This document shows, one piece after another, positions 32,396 through 41,549 of a DNA stretch of 45,101 nt. The notes under the pieces were generated by a model. It had not been told where the DNA came from. It did no database searches and saw only the letters and a list, made by a program, of their open reading frames with translations. This DNA is from Candidatus Omnitrophota bacterium (GTDB lineage: Bacteria; Omnitrophota; Gorgyraeia; B26-G9): the NCBI GenBank assembly GCA_018813905.1, contig JAHJAO010000069.1, forward strand, positions 1-45,101, given 5' to 3'. The position numbers were made by a program, and so were the translations under genes. The number at the start of each line of letters is the position of its first letter. Within the stretch, counting starts at the first letter, position 1.

Positions 32396-33828
32396 TGATT
32401 ATGAATATACGGCAAAAAATTGTTCAAGGATTTACCTGGATAACTTTGGGTGAGTTTTTTTCCCGCGTGATACATTTCATTGCGACAATTGTATTGGCAA
32501 GGTTGTTGTTGCCGGAGCATTTCGGAACAATTGCTACAGCATGTATTTATATTAATTTTATTCAGATGCTGCATCGTGGTATTGGGTTGTCTGAGGCAAT
32601 AATACAAGGAGAGTATGTAGGAGAGCAGTCCATAGCTACTGCTTTTTTTGCCTACTTTTTTATCGGAACAATTTTCAGCTTAGTAACGCTTCTTATTGCT
32701 CCGTTTATTGCAGAGTTCTTCAATAATAATAGTTTGACATTAATCTTGCGGATTCTTTCGCTTATATTTATTTTTGATGCGTTAACCTATATTTTTGAGG
32801 CAGTTCTTAGCAAAAGACTGGAGTATAGGAAAATAATACTGCCTCAACTAGGGGGAATCATCGCGTATAGCTTAATCGGCAATATTGCTGCATATGCAAG
32901 CCGCAGTGTTTGGAGTCTGGTTTGGGCCTTACTGTTTAAAAGCGTGATGCGCTGTTTCTTAAGCTGGAGAATCAGTCGGTGGCAGCCGATTTTTGCTTTT
33001 AAAATTGCTAGCCTGAGGAAAATGTTTAAGTTCGGCAAGAATGTTTTAGGAACGGCATTTTTCCATCATGTCACCGAAAATTTAGACTTTCTGATAATCG
33101 GTAAATTCTTAGGGGTTGCAGCAATTGGATATTACTTCTTTGCATATTCAATTGCAAATTATTTTTATCAGCATATAACGCCAATATTTTTTAAAGTGCT
33201 GTTTCCGGCGTTTAGTCAGGGGCGTAATGGAAATAAGTTATTTAAGGAATTCTATTTAAAAATTGTTCAAAGTGCAGCGTTATTCAGCGTACCGTTATAT
33301 CTGGGAAGCTGTGTTAATGCAAAGGAATTGGTTGTATTTTTATTTGGAGTGAAATGGCTCAAGGCCGCATTACTAGTGCAAATCTTGTGCATTAATGGTT
33401 TAGCTAAAACATTTCACGCTAACATAGCCAGATCTGTGTTATTTGCCAAAGGCAGACCGGATATATTGTGCCGCTGGGGAGGTTTTTATTGTCTTCTCAA
33501 TTGCGTTTGCGTTCTTGTAGGGCTTCGGCATGGCATTACTGGAGTTGCAGCAGCGGTGACGATCGCTGAAATTATTTATGCTCCAGTGATTATTCTGTTA
33601 ACGAATAGGATGATTAAAGTCACGCTGAAAACTTACATTAAAAATCTTAAACCGGTTATTGTTGCTTCGTTGATTGCAGTCTCACTGCTTGTATGTTTAA
33701 ATATTCTTCTTCCGGAAAAAATAGAATATTTCTTATTAAAGATAGTCAGCGTAACTATAGTATATATTTCAAGCTTAAAAATGATGCGGATTGACTTATG
33801 GCAGAAAATAAAGTTTCTTACACAATAA
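32395..33828 (+). CDS. Wzx-type polysaccharide flippase (MOP superfamily)
   Basis: A polytopic 477-residue protein with about 12 hydrophobic segments. The N-terminus KIVQGFTWITLGEFFSRVIH and ARLLLPEHFGTIATA match lipopolysaccharide-type flippases of the WzxC/RfbX branch. TENLDFLIIGKFLGVAAIGY is the second-half equivalent. It would flip lipid-linked oligosaccharides made by the neighbouring GT2 enzymes. A flippase and a Wzm/Wzt exporter in one locus suggest two different glycans or two stages. It starts inside the stop of the preceding GT2. Confidence 0.88.
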   Translation: MIMNIRQKIVQGFTWITLGEFFSRVIHFIATIVLARLLLPEHFGTIATACIYINFIQMLHRGIGLSEAIIQGEYVGEQSIATAFFAYFFIGTIFSLVTLLIAPFIAEFFNNNSLTLILRILSLIFIFDALTYIFEAVLSKRLEYRKIILPQLGGIIAYSLIGNIAAYASRSVWSLVWALLFKSVMRCFLSWRISRWQPIFAFKIASLRKMFKFGKNVLGTAFFHHVTENLDFLIIGKFLGVAAIGYYFFAYSIANYFYQHITPIFFKVLFPAFSQGRNGNKLFKEFYLKIVQSAALFSVPLYLGSCVNAKELVVFLFGVKWLKAALLVQILCINGLAKTFHANIARSVLFAKGRPDILCRWGGFYCLLNCVCVLVGLRHGITGVAAAVTIAEIIYAPVIILLTNRMIKVTLKTYIKNLKPVIVASLIAVSLLVCLNILLPEKIEYFLLKIVSVTIVYISSLKMMRIDLWQKIKFLTQ

Positions 33829-33889
33829 CAATTGGCTAGAGTTATAATATTCTTTATCATTGCTTGAAGCAATAAAGTCAGGAGTATTA

Positions 33890-35266
33890 ATGTCAATAAT
33901 TCCGGGGGCATCAATGGTTATTAAAGACAAAAAATGTTATTGCGACAAAAAGCATCTAAGGCTACTAATCACCGATCCATATACTCCCCAGTCATACGAT
34001 ATTGTGCGCGCACTCCATCATCTTTGCGAGAAAATCGTTGTTGCGGTCCCGAATATAGGCAGATTCCCCCAATTTTTTTTATTTACTGCGCATTCTCGGT
34101 TGATATCAAAGGCTTATCGGATAAAATCGGCAAAACCACCCGATACTCTGCCGATAATGCTGGATAAGGGTTATACCGTTACTGTGGGAAAAGAATACAT
34201 AGATGAACTCATGTATATTTGTGAGCAGGAACGGATAAATTGCATATATCCCAGTAGTGATGATGAGGTTTTTCTTTTAGCTAAACATAAAAGGATATTC
34301 GAAGAGCGAGGCGTTATTATTCCGGTTAATGAATATGAAGTATTAAAGAGTATTGCAGATAAATTTAACATCATACAACTTGCCCGGCAAAAAGAGATAC
34401 CTTGTCCCGAAACGTTTCTCGCCACAGATATTAACAGCCCCTCCTTTAAAGAAACCTGCAGGAACAACCCAATGGCCATTATAAAACCGCGTTTTGGCTG
34501 TGCCGCACGAGGCATACTTTTTATTAATAAACAAGATGATTTAGAAAGATGGATAAAAAATAATAAACATAACGCGCATGAATTTGTAGTACAAGAATAT
34601 ATCCCCGGGGATACGATCGTGAATGTGCGTGTTTACATGAAACAAGACGGTACCGCATTACATGTATCATGCTCCAGTTGTCAAAGGCCGCAAATGATCA
34701 TACATCAAAGTGCAGGCATAATACATTCAGTAGAAAAAAATCCCGTGTATTGCGAGAAAATTATTTCACTTTTGCGGGATAAAAAGTATGTGGGATACGG
34801 CCACGCCCAGTTTAAGATTGACGCAAGAAACGGTGAGCACAAATTAATGGAAATCAATGTGCGATTAGGCAGGGGAACATGGACGGAAGTAAGGCAGGGG
34901 ATAAACAGGCCTTTGATCTCTTTAGCTCTTTTTAAGAATAAAGAAATAGAAATACCGAAATCGAATGACAAAACAGACATGGTCTTTGCTTATCCGGTAC
35001 AAGATGTCTTTATATTTATTCTTTATTTATTTTCAAAGCTTGGAAAAATTATTAAAGGCAGAATTTTGTGTTCAGAAAAAACAAAAAGATTACCGCCAAT
35101 AAAAGAAATGCTTAAGCATTATCATGATATCTATTTCTCAGGGAAAAGAAAAGTAGAGTATGATAATTATGTCAAGTTTTTTTTAAAAGACCCGCTAGTA
35201 AGCTTAAATCACTGGTTTTTGTTTTGTTATCAGCTTAGGAGACGATTTAAAGAATGGAATTTTTAA
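33890..35266 (+). CDS. ATP-grasp ligase/carboxylase-like protein
   Basis: I use ATG 33890 (458 residues): AGGAG (33880-33884) precedes it by five bases, whereas the frame's ATG at 33860 has no ribosome site. A TATAAT at 33843-33848 may be its -10. The N-terminal pre-ATP-grasp part reads RLLITDPYTPQSYDIVRALH, and DEVFLLAKHKRIFEERGVII follows. The ATP-grasp core has MAIIKPRFGCAARGILF, FVVQEYIPGDTIV and the metal-binding LMEINVRLGRGTW. These enzymes join a carboxylate to an amine or thiol; carbamoyl-phosphate-synthase-like relatives in glycan loci add amino acids to sugars. The C-terminal 110 residues are unusual for the fold and may be membrane-associated. Confidence 0.8.
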   Translation: MSIIPGASMVIKDKKCYCDKKHLRLLITDPYTPQSYDIVRALHHLCEKIVVAVPNIGRFPQFFLFTAHSRLISKAYRIKSAKPPDTLPIMLDKGYTVTVGKEYIDELMYICEQERINCIYPSSDDEVFLLAKHKRIFEERGVIIPVNEYEVLKSIADKFNIIQLARQKEIPCPETFLATDINSPSFKETCRNNPMAIIKPRFGCAARGILFINKQDDLERWIKNNKHNAHEFVVQEYIPGDTIVNVRVYMKQDGTALHVSCSSCQRPQMIIHQSAGIIHSVEKNPVYCEKIISLLRDKKYVGYGHAQFKIDARNGEHKLMEINVRLGRGTWTEVRQGINRPLISLALFKNKEIEIPKSNDKTDMVFAYPVQDVFIFILYLFSKLGKIIKGRILCSEKTKRLPPIKEMLKHYHDIYFSGKRKVEYDNYVKFFLKDPLVSLNHWFLFCYQLRRRFKEWNF

Positions 35267-35409
35267 GATCATATAAAACGAAAAGTATTGATAGCAGTTT
35301 TATGAAGGATGGCTGGATTATATTAAGGCCATTGCCCCTGCTGTCTTTTAATCAATGGTTGATTAAAAGATGCGTGATTGAATCGGTAGAAAAAGCAGGG
35401 GATATTTGA
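35254..35409 (+). CDS. Possible 51-residue small protein
   Basis: ATG 35254 overlaps the end of the ATP-grasp gene by 13 bases. It opens a 51-codon frame containing SFMKDGWIILRPLPLLSFNQ and then a basic stretch, ending at TGA 35407-35409. The ribosome site (AGGAG near 35237) is farther away than usual. The overlap and the amphipathic composition are gene-like, but I know no family for it. It otherwise leaves a 180-base gap before the next gene. Confidence 0.3.
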   Translation: MEFLRSYKTKSIDSSFMKDGWIILRPLPLLSFNQWLIKRCVIESVEKAGDI

Positions 35410-35445
35410 TAACGGATATGAACATATCTAGAAAATGAAAAAATT

Positions 35446-36975
35446 ATGAATACGCGGATACTTATTTTATACCTGCCTTCTCCGAACCAAAAAATGCTTC
35501 CTACTCCTTGCCTGGGCATTGCGGTGCTTAAAGGATATCTCAAGAGAGCAGGCCGGGATGTGAGAATTGACGATATTGAAATGAAATACTGGGAGAAAGA
35601 TATAACCACGATACCGCTGCTCAGGTCAATCGTGAGGAAATTACCGCTTTGGTTCAATAATCCCAAAAAGATATTTCTTAATACCAGGCAGGTAAATAGG
35701 TATCTCGACTTTAATATACCGCATGAACGTATGAAAAAGGTTATGTCTGAATGGGAAAAATTATTAATAGAGCCGGCGGCTTCTTTTACTCATATAGGGG
35801 TTTCGGTGATGACTACTGAACAACTGGCTGCAAGTCTTTGTTTTGCGAAATATCTTAAAGAGAAGTATGGCGTTTGTATCATACTAGGTGGAAGTTTTAT
35901 GACCCAGCGGATGAGCTTGCTTTTAGAGTGCTACTCATTTATTGACTACATAATTGTCAGAGAAGGCGAGGTCGCCCTGGATAAGTTGTTAGGGGGAGAG
36001 CCGTTAGAAAATATTGAAAATCTTTTATACAGAAAGGGCGGGGAGGTAAAAGTTAACCCCCTTGCTGCCGCCTATGCTGATAATATGGAGCCGGATTTTA
36101 GTGATTTGCCTTTTTCTTTGTATGGGCAGAAAGATGTTATCATGGTTCCGTATGAAGCCAGCAAAGGATGTAAACTGAACTGTTCTTATTGTGTTCCTGG
36201 CAAGAAACCGTTATATATTAAAAACCCAAAGACAGTTGTTGATGAAATTGAACGAATTAAAGAGCGTTATAATGTTTCTTATTTTTCATTCTCCGATAAT
36301 GCGATAAATATAAGCAGAGATTTTTCTATCCGTCTTTGTGAAGAATTTATAAAGCGAAAGCTGGATATTTATTGGACTGCGTATTTTATAATTGAAGATG
36401 AACCGATGAGTTATTTCCGGTTATTAAAAAAAGCGGGATGCATCCAATTGCGATGTGGGATTGAAACGTTAAACGAAAAGCTTGGGCATGCAATGAATAG
36501 ACGGATTGATCCTGATGTTGTATCAAACGCTTTGCGTAAATCTTCTGCGGTTGGTATATGGAATCACTTGTTTTTCATAATGAGTTATCCTGGGGATACG
36601 TGGAGAGATGTCCTGAAGGTATTATTTTTTATAATTTCGCATAAAAATTTTTTTAAAAGTGCGACTATGAGCTGTTTTAACATTTCTGGAATAGACCAGC
36701 TGATGGAAAACCATAAGTACGCTTCATATCAGGGGACACTGATATGTCGAAAGGTGTGGAAAGAAAAGCGTTGCGGCCTTGTTTACCGTAAATATTATGA
36801 TATATTTTTCTACTTAAAATCCATATTGTTTAAATGGATGTTATGGGCGTGCGGGATTTACTTTAATAATATATTCAGTGCAGTTAAAGATCCTTTTAAC
36901 AGGCGGCTGTATTTTTACAGCGCGTTTTATCAATGGAGAACTGGGGATAAACATGCTGCAGAAGATAGAATGTAA
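35446..36975 (+). CDS. Cobalamin-binding radical SAM protein
   Basis: The 509-residue protein is a class B radical SAM enzyme. It starts with the B12-binding layout: RILILYLPSPNQKMLPTPCL, then HIGVSVMTTEQ, IILGGSFMTQ and DYIIVREGEVALDKLLGG. The cluster motif is CKLNCSYC (C242, C246, C249). RCGIETLNEKLGHAMNRRID follows, as in B12-dependent methyltransferases and related enzymes. The last ~90 residues are hydrophobic and aromatic, perhaps membrane-associated. It is not a close copy of the one at 7088. HemB is its downstream neighbour, but I see no cobalamin-synthesis operon. The substrate is unknown. Confidence 0.85.
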   Translation: MNTRILILYLPSPNQKMLPTPCLGIAVLKGYLKRAGRDVRIDDIEMKYWEKDITTIPLLRSIVRKLPLWFNNPKKIFLNTRQVNRYLDFNIPHERMKKVMSEWEKLLIEPAASFTHIGVSVMTTEQLAASLCFAKYLKEKYGVCIILGGSFMTQRMSLLLECYSFIDYIIVREGEVALDKLLGGEPLENIENLLYRKGGEVKVNPLAAAYADNMEPDFSDLPFSLYGQKDVIMVPYEASKGCKLNCSYCVPGKKPLYIKNPKTVVDEIERIKERYNVSYFSFSDNAINISRDFSIRLCEEFIKRKLDIYWTAYFIIEDEPMSYFRLLKKAGCIQLRCGIETLNEKLGHAMNRRIDPDVVSNALRKSSAVGIWNHLFFIMSYPGDTWRDVLKVLFFIISHKNFFKSATMSCFNISGIDQLMENHKYASYQGTLICRKVWKEKRCGLVYRKYYDIFFYLKSILFKWMLWACGIYFNNIFSAVKDPFNRRLYFYSAFYQWRTGDKHAAEDRM

Positions 36976-37018
36976 CAGATGCTCTGATTTTTATAAACTA
37001 TTTAGCGGATTTAGATTG

Positions 37019-37046
37019 TTGAGTTTTACTTATTGATAAATATATA
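37019..37046 (+). promoter_or_regulatory. Candidate promoter for hemB
   Basis: TTGAGT (37019-37024) and TATATA (37041-37046) are separated by 16 bases, in a 112-base gap upstream of hemB. The match is 4/6 and 5/6 to the sigma70-type boxes, so this is only a suggestion. Confidence 0.3.
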
Positions 37047-37087
37047 GCATCGCAGGATTTCAACTGTTTTTTAATTGAGGCGATAGT

Positions 37088-38090
37088 ATGATGCATTACC
37101 CGATTCATAGACTAAGAAGGTTGAGGCAGAATAATAATTTTCGGCGCTTGGTACGCGAAAGTTCTTTAAGTGCGGATAATCTGATTATGCCTTTTTTCCT
37201 CAGGGAGGGGGAAAATATAAAATCCGATTTCTTCAATGCCCGGGCAGTTTCAATTGTCTGTAGATCATTTAATAAAAGAGGTGAAAGAGGCGAGAGACCT
37301 GGGGATCCCTGCGGTTTTACTTTTTGATATACCCAGCAAAAAAGATGATTCGGCAAGAGGAGCTTACGCTAAAGACGGACTTATGCAGAAGGCAGTTTCT
37401 GCGTTAAAAAAGAGAGTGTCCGATATTTTGGTTATTACTAATGTCTGCCTTTGTGAACATACAAGGCATGGCCATTGCGGGATAATAAGAAATCTTAGTA
37501 AAGGCGAGACATCAACTGCTTTTATTGATAATGATTTGACTGTAGATATTTTAGCAAAAGTTGCGCTTTCTCACGCCGAAGCAGGAGCCGATATGGTGGC
37601 TCCCTCAGGCATGATGGACGGCCAGGTGGGTGCGATACGAAAAGTGCTGGATGGAGCGCGGTTTATGGATACTGCGATTATGGCGTACAGCGCAAAATAC
37701 GCATCCGGTTTATATGGCCCTTTTCGCCAGGCAGCGCAATCCGCTCCACAGTCTGGCGACAGAAGCTCATATCAGATGGATATAGCTAATTCAAACGAAG
37801 CATTAAGGGAAGTGGAATTAGATATTCAGGAAGGTGCGGATATAGTGATGGTAAAGCCTGCGCTTACTTCTTTAGACATAATCTACAGGGTTAAACAAAA
37901 ATTCAATATTCCTCTGGCTGCTTATAATGTAAGCGGAGAATATTCTTTAGTTAAAGCAGCAGCACAATGTGGATGGGTAGATGAGAGCAAGATTATCTGG
38001 GAAATTCTGCGTGTTATCAAGCGTGCGGGAGCAGATATTATTATTACTTATTATGCTAAAGAAATCGCGGCGCAATTAAACCGGAAATAG
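37088..38090 (+). pseudogene. hemB: hemB, porphobilinogen synthase, interrupted by a frameshift
   Basis: HemB condenses two 5-aminolevulinate molecules to porphobilinogen, an early step of heme and cobalamin synthesis. The first frame (from ATG 37088) gives MMHYPIHRLRRLRQNNNFRR and LIMPFFLREGENIK. The second gives SSMPGQFQLSVDHLIKEV to the end. They join correctly if one A is added to the A-run at 37219-37222, giving ENIKNPISSMPG. The rest is well preserved: NVCLCEHTRHGHCGI with the three zinc cysteines, SAKYASGLYGPFRQAA and VMVKPALTSLDIIYRV with the two active-site lysines, and YQMDIANSNEALREV. The usual Asp before CLCE is Asn here. A homopolymer frameshift with otherwise intact sequence may be a sequencing error, a recent mutation or slippage. 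Confidence 0.88.
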
Positions 38091-38111
38091 TAATTACTTA
38101 AAGGAGTGTGA

Positions 38112-38999
38112 ATGGACATTTCTATTATTATCCCAACCTGCGATGGAGTATCAACACTAAAGCGATGTTTGAGAATGCTTGGGCGTCAGCGAGTAAAGTA
38201 TGATTCTTTTTCCTGGGAAATTATTATTGTTATGGACAAAAAAGACAGAACTACAGAACAATGGTTTTTTACGGGAAGCAGGCGTTATTCAAAAGTAAAG
38301 CTCTTTCGTGCGCGGGGCGAGGGTGTCAATAGTGCCAGAAATAAAGGAATAGAAGAGGCAAACGGAGAAATCTTATTCTTTCTTGATGATGATTGCGTGC
38401 CTGCCCATAAACTGTGGCTCAATGAAGTTTTACTTACTTTCCGGCTGCATAGAGATGCTGATGCTATTGGTGGCGGGTACCGCTGTAGGGACAAATTTGA
38501 CATTTGCGCGATAAGCCGAAATAAACTTAACAATTTTTATGTACAGAGCAATACATCACCTTCAGGGGAAACAGCGGTTTTATTAGGCGGAGATTGTGGA
38601 TATAGAAGAGAGATATTCCAGAGCTGCGGCGTGTTTGACGACACGATGCATTACGGCAGCGCTGAGAAAGAAATGCAGGACCGCATAAGAAAAAATGGCG
38701 GCAGGATGTTATGCTTTGAAAAACTCTCTATTTTTCATATTACTCCGCCAAAGCCCATAAGCGTTTATCTCATTAAATCCTTTAAGCAGGGAGCAGGACA
38801 AGCGTATTCAAGGATTAAAAACAGTAGTTCTTCTTTGCCGGATGGGCGCACAAATCAACGCTTTTGGTTTCTAACTATCGCGAATGAATTCGAAGGCCGA
38901 TTAATTGATAAATTTTTTATTGCCTTGTTTTTGTTAATAAATTCAGCTTTTTATTTTTCTGGAAAGATTTACGGGTTCATCAGACATAGGTTAAGATAG
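38112..38999 (+). CDS. GT2 glycosyltransferase
   Basis: AAGGAG (38100-38105) precedes the ATG. The 295-residue protein begins MDISIIIPTCDGVSTLKRCL, with Cys where most relatives have Tyr in PTYN. It has GVNSARNKGIEEANGEILFF and the DXD block FLDDDCVPA. GGDCGYRREIFQSCGVFDD and SAEKEMQDRIRKNGG are later acceptor-side blocks. A hydrophobic tail lies near 270-285. It would transfer a sugar from a nucleotide donor. It starts 21 bases after hemB, yet looks like a member of the glycan group rather than of tetrapyrrole metabolism. Confidence 0.85.
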   Translation: MDISIIIPTCDGVSTLKRCLRMLGRQRVKYDSFSWEIIIVMDKKDRTTEQWFFTGSRRYSKVKLFRARGEGVNSARNKGIEEANGEILFFLDDDCVPAHKLWLNEVLLTFRLHRDADAIGGGYRCRDKFDICAISRNKLNNFYVQSNTSPSGETAVLLGGDCGYRREIFQSCGVFDDTMHYGSAEKEMQDRIRKNGGRMLCFEKLSIFHITPPKPISVYLIKSFKQGAGQAYSRIKNSSSSLPDGRTNQRFWFLTIANEFEGRLIDKFFIALFLLINSAFYFSGKIYGFIRHRLR

Positions 39000-39121
39000 C
39001 AGTATAATTATTAGAAATCCCCTAAATAATTTTACCAAATGCTTGTAAGCGTAAATCAATTACTTAGCATATTTTATAATGCAAAACCCTTAACAATTGA
39101 AAGAGAGAAAGATTATTCCGC

Positions 39122-40273
39122 ATGAAAACGTGCGCCTGTTGTCTTCTTAATTCCCATCAATTACATATAACTTTCGATAGGGACGGCATATGTAATTGTT
39201 GCCGTACTTATGAAAATGTCAAAGATAAAATAAACGTGCGCATTGAAGATCAAAAAATACTCGAGCAAAAATTAAAATTGATACGCGGAAAAGGTGAATA
39301 TGACTGCCTTGTAGGGATAAGCGGCGGAAAGGATAGTGCGTATGTTGCTTATCAGCTTAAAAATAGATATGGCTTAAAAGTATTAACCTATACAAATGAT
39401 AATGGTTTTCTTACGGATTGCGCAAGGGAAAATATCAGCCTTATTGTTGAAAAGCTGCACTTAGAACATAGGTATGTTAAAATCCCCATGAAAATGCTAA
39501 AATATTTTTACCGCTGGTCATTACTCCATTGCGGATGGCCATGTGAAGCCTGCATAAGAGTTTCGCGTGTAATAGGATCAAAAATTGTTTTAGAAAACAA
39601 CATCCCGCTATTTGTTAAAGGGCATACCCCCTATCAAATGTTCAATAAAGTCATTCCTTTAAAAAATAATTCAATTTGGGAAAGGTTCCCGGAGGAACTT
39701 ATAGGCAGAAGAACTAGAAAGCAAGAAAGAGAAACCTTCAAAAAAGTACTAGTTGAGTCAAAACGAATATTTCAAGAGACTGCAAGAAAAATGCAAGACG
39801 AAAGTAAAAAATTTTGCAATGCTTTTTTAGTAGATGAAGAATCTTGCGAAAAAACAACCCCATGCCCCGAATATTTGAATTATTTTTTATATGAAAAATA
39901 TAACGAAAATCAAATAAAACGATTTTTAACGAAAAAGCTGGGATTTATTCTCCCTGATGATTCAAGGATTTTGCAGCATTCCGACTGTTTAATCCATGAT
40001 GCGGCAAAATATATGCAGTTTGAAGTGCTTGGATATTCGTCGTTAGCTCAGGAATTAAGCGTTATGATTAGAGAGGGTACTATAAATAGAGAAGATGCCT
40101 TTGCAAGGATAAAAGAAGAAAAACATCTTTTTGAGACGCCAATTGAGTCATTGAATATGTTTAGCAAACGATGCGAAATAAGCATGAAGGAAATTAAAAG
40201 ATTTATATTTTACGCAAAAATGCGTCATAGTTTAAAGAGGTTTTTAATAAATTATTTTCGACTGCAATTTTAA
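39122..40273 (+). CDS. N-acetyl-sugar amidotransferase-like PP-loop ATPase (WbpG/PseA type)
   Basis: The N-terminal zinc-ribbon-like part has clustered cysteines (C4, C6, C7; C24, C26, C27) around ITFDRDGICNCC, as in the WbpG/PseA family. YDCLVGISGGKDSAYVAYQL holds the PP-loop SGGKDS (67-72) of adenylating ATPases. HCGWPCEACIRVSRVIG adds a further Cys group. These enzymes convert an acetamido sugar to an acetamidino sugar using ammonia delivered by a partner glutaminase. The partner is not in this window. In a glycan locus with an aminotransferase, an unusual nitrogen-bearing sugar is plausible. The C-terminal 170 residues are divergent, so another amidation or thiolation substrate is possible. 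Confidence 0.72.
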   Translation: MKTCACCLLNSHQLHITFDRDGICNCCRTYENVKDKINVRIEDQKILEQKLKLIRGKGEYDCLVGISGGKDSAYVAYQLKNRYGLKVLTYTNDNGFLTDCARENISLIVEKLHLEHRYVKIPMKMLKYFYRWSLLHCGWPCEACIRVSRVIGSKIVLENNIPLFVKGHTPYQMFNKVIPLKNNSIWERFPEELIGRRTRKQERETFKKVLVESKRIFQETARKMQDESKKFCNAFLVDEESCEKTTPCPEYLNYFLYEKYNENQIKRFLTKKLGFILPDDSRILQHSDCLIHDAAKYMQFEVLGYSSLAQELSVMIREGTINREDAFARIKEEKHLFETPIESLNMFSKRCEISMKEIKRFIFYAKMRHSLKRFLINYFRLQF

Positions 40274-40322
40274 ATAGTGCTATAGCAAAAAACAAGTAAA
40301 TCACATAGAGATAATAAATAAA

Positions 40323-41441
40323 ATGCCGCTTGTAAAAAGACTTATAAAATTAGCCTTAACTCTATTAAGGGTCAAACATCTGCCGCCATATAATTTTTTT
40401 AAAAACAAGGTGCGAAAAAAAATATTTCCTGATCATATTTGTTTTGAAGTAACTCATAGATGTACTTCAGATTGTGTTACCTGCGCCGCCTTTTTTAAGA
40501 GACCGGATACCAGCAGGCGGGAGCTTTCCATAAAAGAAATCAAAAAAATTATTGATGAAATAAGCAGTTATCGCCGAAAACCGTACATTTCTATTACCGG
40601 GGGAGAACCGTTTTTGCGTTCTGATATCCTGGATATCTTAAGGTACCTAGAATTCCGAAAAGTACCCTATGGAATTTTTACCAATGCAACGGCAATAACT
40701 TCTGGAATGATAAAAAGGATGAAAAATCTTAACCCGCAAAGAGTGCAGATATCTTTAGACGGCCCCAAAGAGATTCATGATAAAATAAGGCGGCAGCCGG
40801 GTGCGTATGCGAAAACCATAGAAACCATCAAACATATCAAGCAGGAAACTAAATGGAAGGTATTATTGGTATGCGTTATCAACGTGCTCAATGTCCGGCA
40901 TTTGACCGAGGTCGCTGCTATAGCGAATCAACTGGGAGTTGATTTACGTTTTGAACATGTGGGGTTCTTGACATTAAAAAGGTTATTTCAGCAAAAAGAA
41001 ATCACAAAACACACATTAAAAATAACAGAAGCTTCGTTTGTGTGGGATAAGAATAAGGAATGGCTGGCAATGCTTGATGCGGGCGCTCTCTATGAGGAAA
41101 TGCTGCAAATAAAAAAAGGAAAAAGAAAAATAAATATTTATTTTTCACCGGATTTAACGAAAAAAAAGATGGAGGAATATTATTCCTGTTCTGATGAGGC
41201 AGTTGTTTCAGACACATGTTATTTTCCCTGGTTTGGCGCAAAGATTAATCCATACGGGGATGTATTTGTTTGCCGGGGGGTATATCTGCCTATTGGGAAT
41301 ATTTTAAACAACACCTTGAATGCTTTGTATAATAATAAAAGTTCAAATAATTTTAGAAAACATTTAAAAGAAAAATTATTACCTGCCTGCGCTCGTTGTC
41401 CTTGGTGTGCTTCAGGAGATCTTTGCGGAGCGATACTGTAG
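40323..41441 (+). CDS. Radical SAM/SPASM protein
   Basis: The 372-residue protein has HICFEVTHRCTSDCVTC (C47, C51, C54), ITGGEPFLRSDILDIL and VQISLDGPKEIHDKIRR. The C-terminal auxiliary-cluster region includes DTCYFPWFGAKINPYGDVFV, GNILNNTLNALYN, then CARCPWCASGDLC. The N-terminal 40 residues are basic and partly hydrophobic. It stands 49 bases after the PP-loop gene and begins a four-gene radical SAM group. Its substrate is unknown. Confidence 0.84.
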   Translation: MPLVKRLIKLALTLLRVKHLPPYNFFKNKVRKKIFPDHICFEVTHRCTSDCVTCAAFFKRPDTSRRELSIKEIKKIIDEISSYRRKPYISITGGEPFLRSDILDILRYLEFRKVPYGIFTNATAITSGMIKRMKNLNPQRVQISLDGPKEIHDKIRRQPGAYAKTIETIKHIKQETKWKVLLVCVINVLNVRHLTEVAAIANQLGVDLRFEHVGFLTLKRLFQQKEITKHTLKITEASFVWDKNKEWLAMLDAGALYEEMLQIKKGKRKINIYFSPDLTKKKMEEYYSCSDEAVVSDTCYFPWFGAKINPYGDVFVCRGVYLPIGNILNNTLNALYNNKSSNNFRKHLKEKLLPACARCPWCASGDLCGAIL

Positions 41442-41549
41442 TTAATGCCGCTGGGGAAGCTACGCGCTGCATGTTAAGAATACATTTTGTTAATAACAAT
41501 ATTTCTGATTTAATGTGAGCCTTTATACATAAAAACAAGGATTAATCAT

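Noticed and set aside
37088-37327. Separate 79-residue gene before hemB
   Set aside because: It is the HemB N-terminus followed by out-of-frame residues after a one-base shift.
39075-39080. TATAAT upstream of the PP-loop gene
   Set aside because: No -35-like element lies at 16-18 bases; in AT-rich gaps this hexamer is expected by chance.
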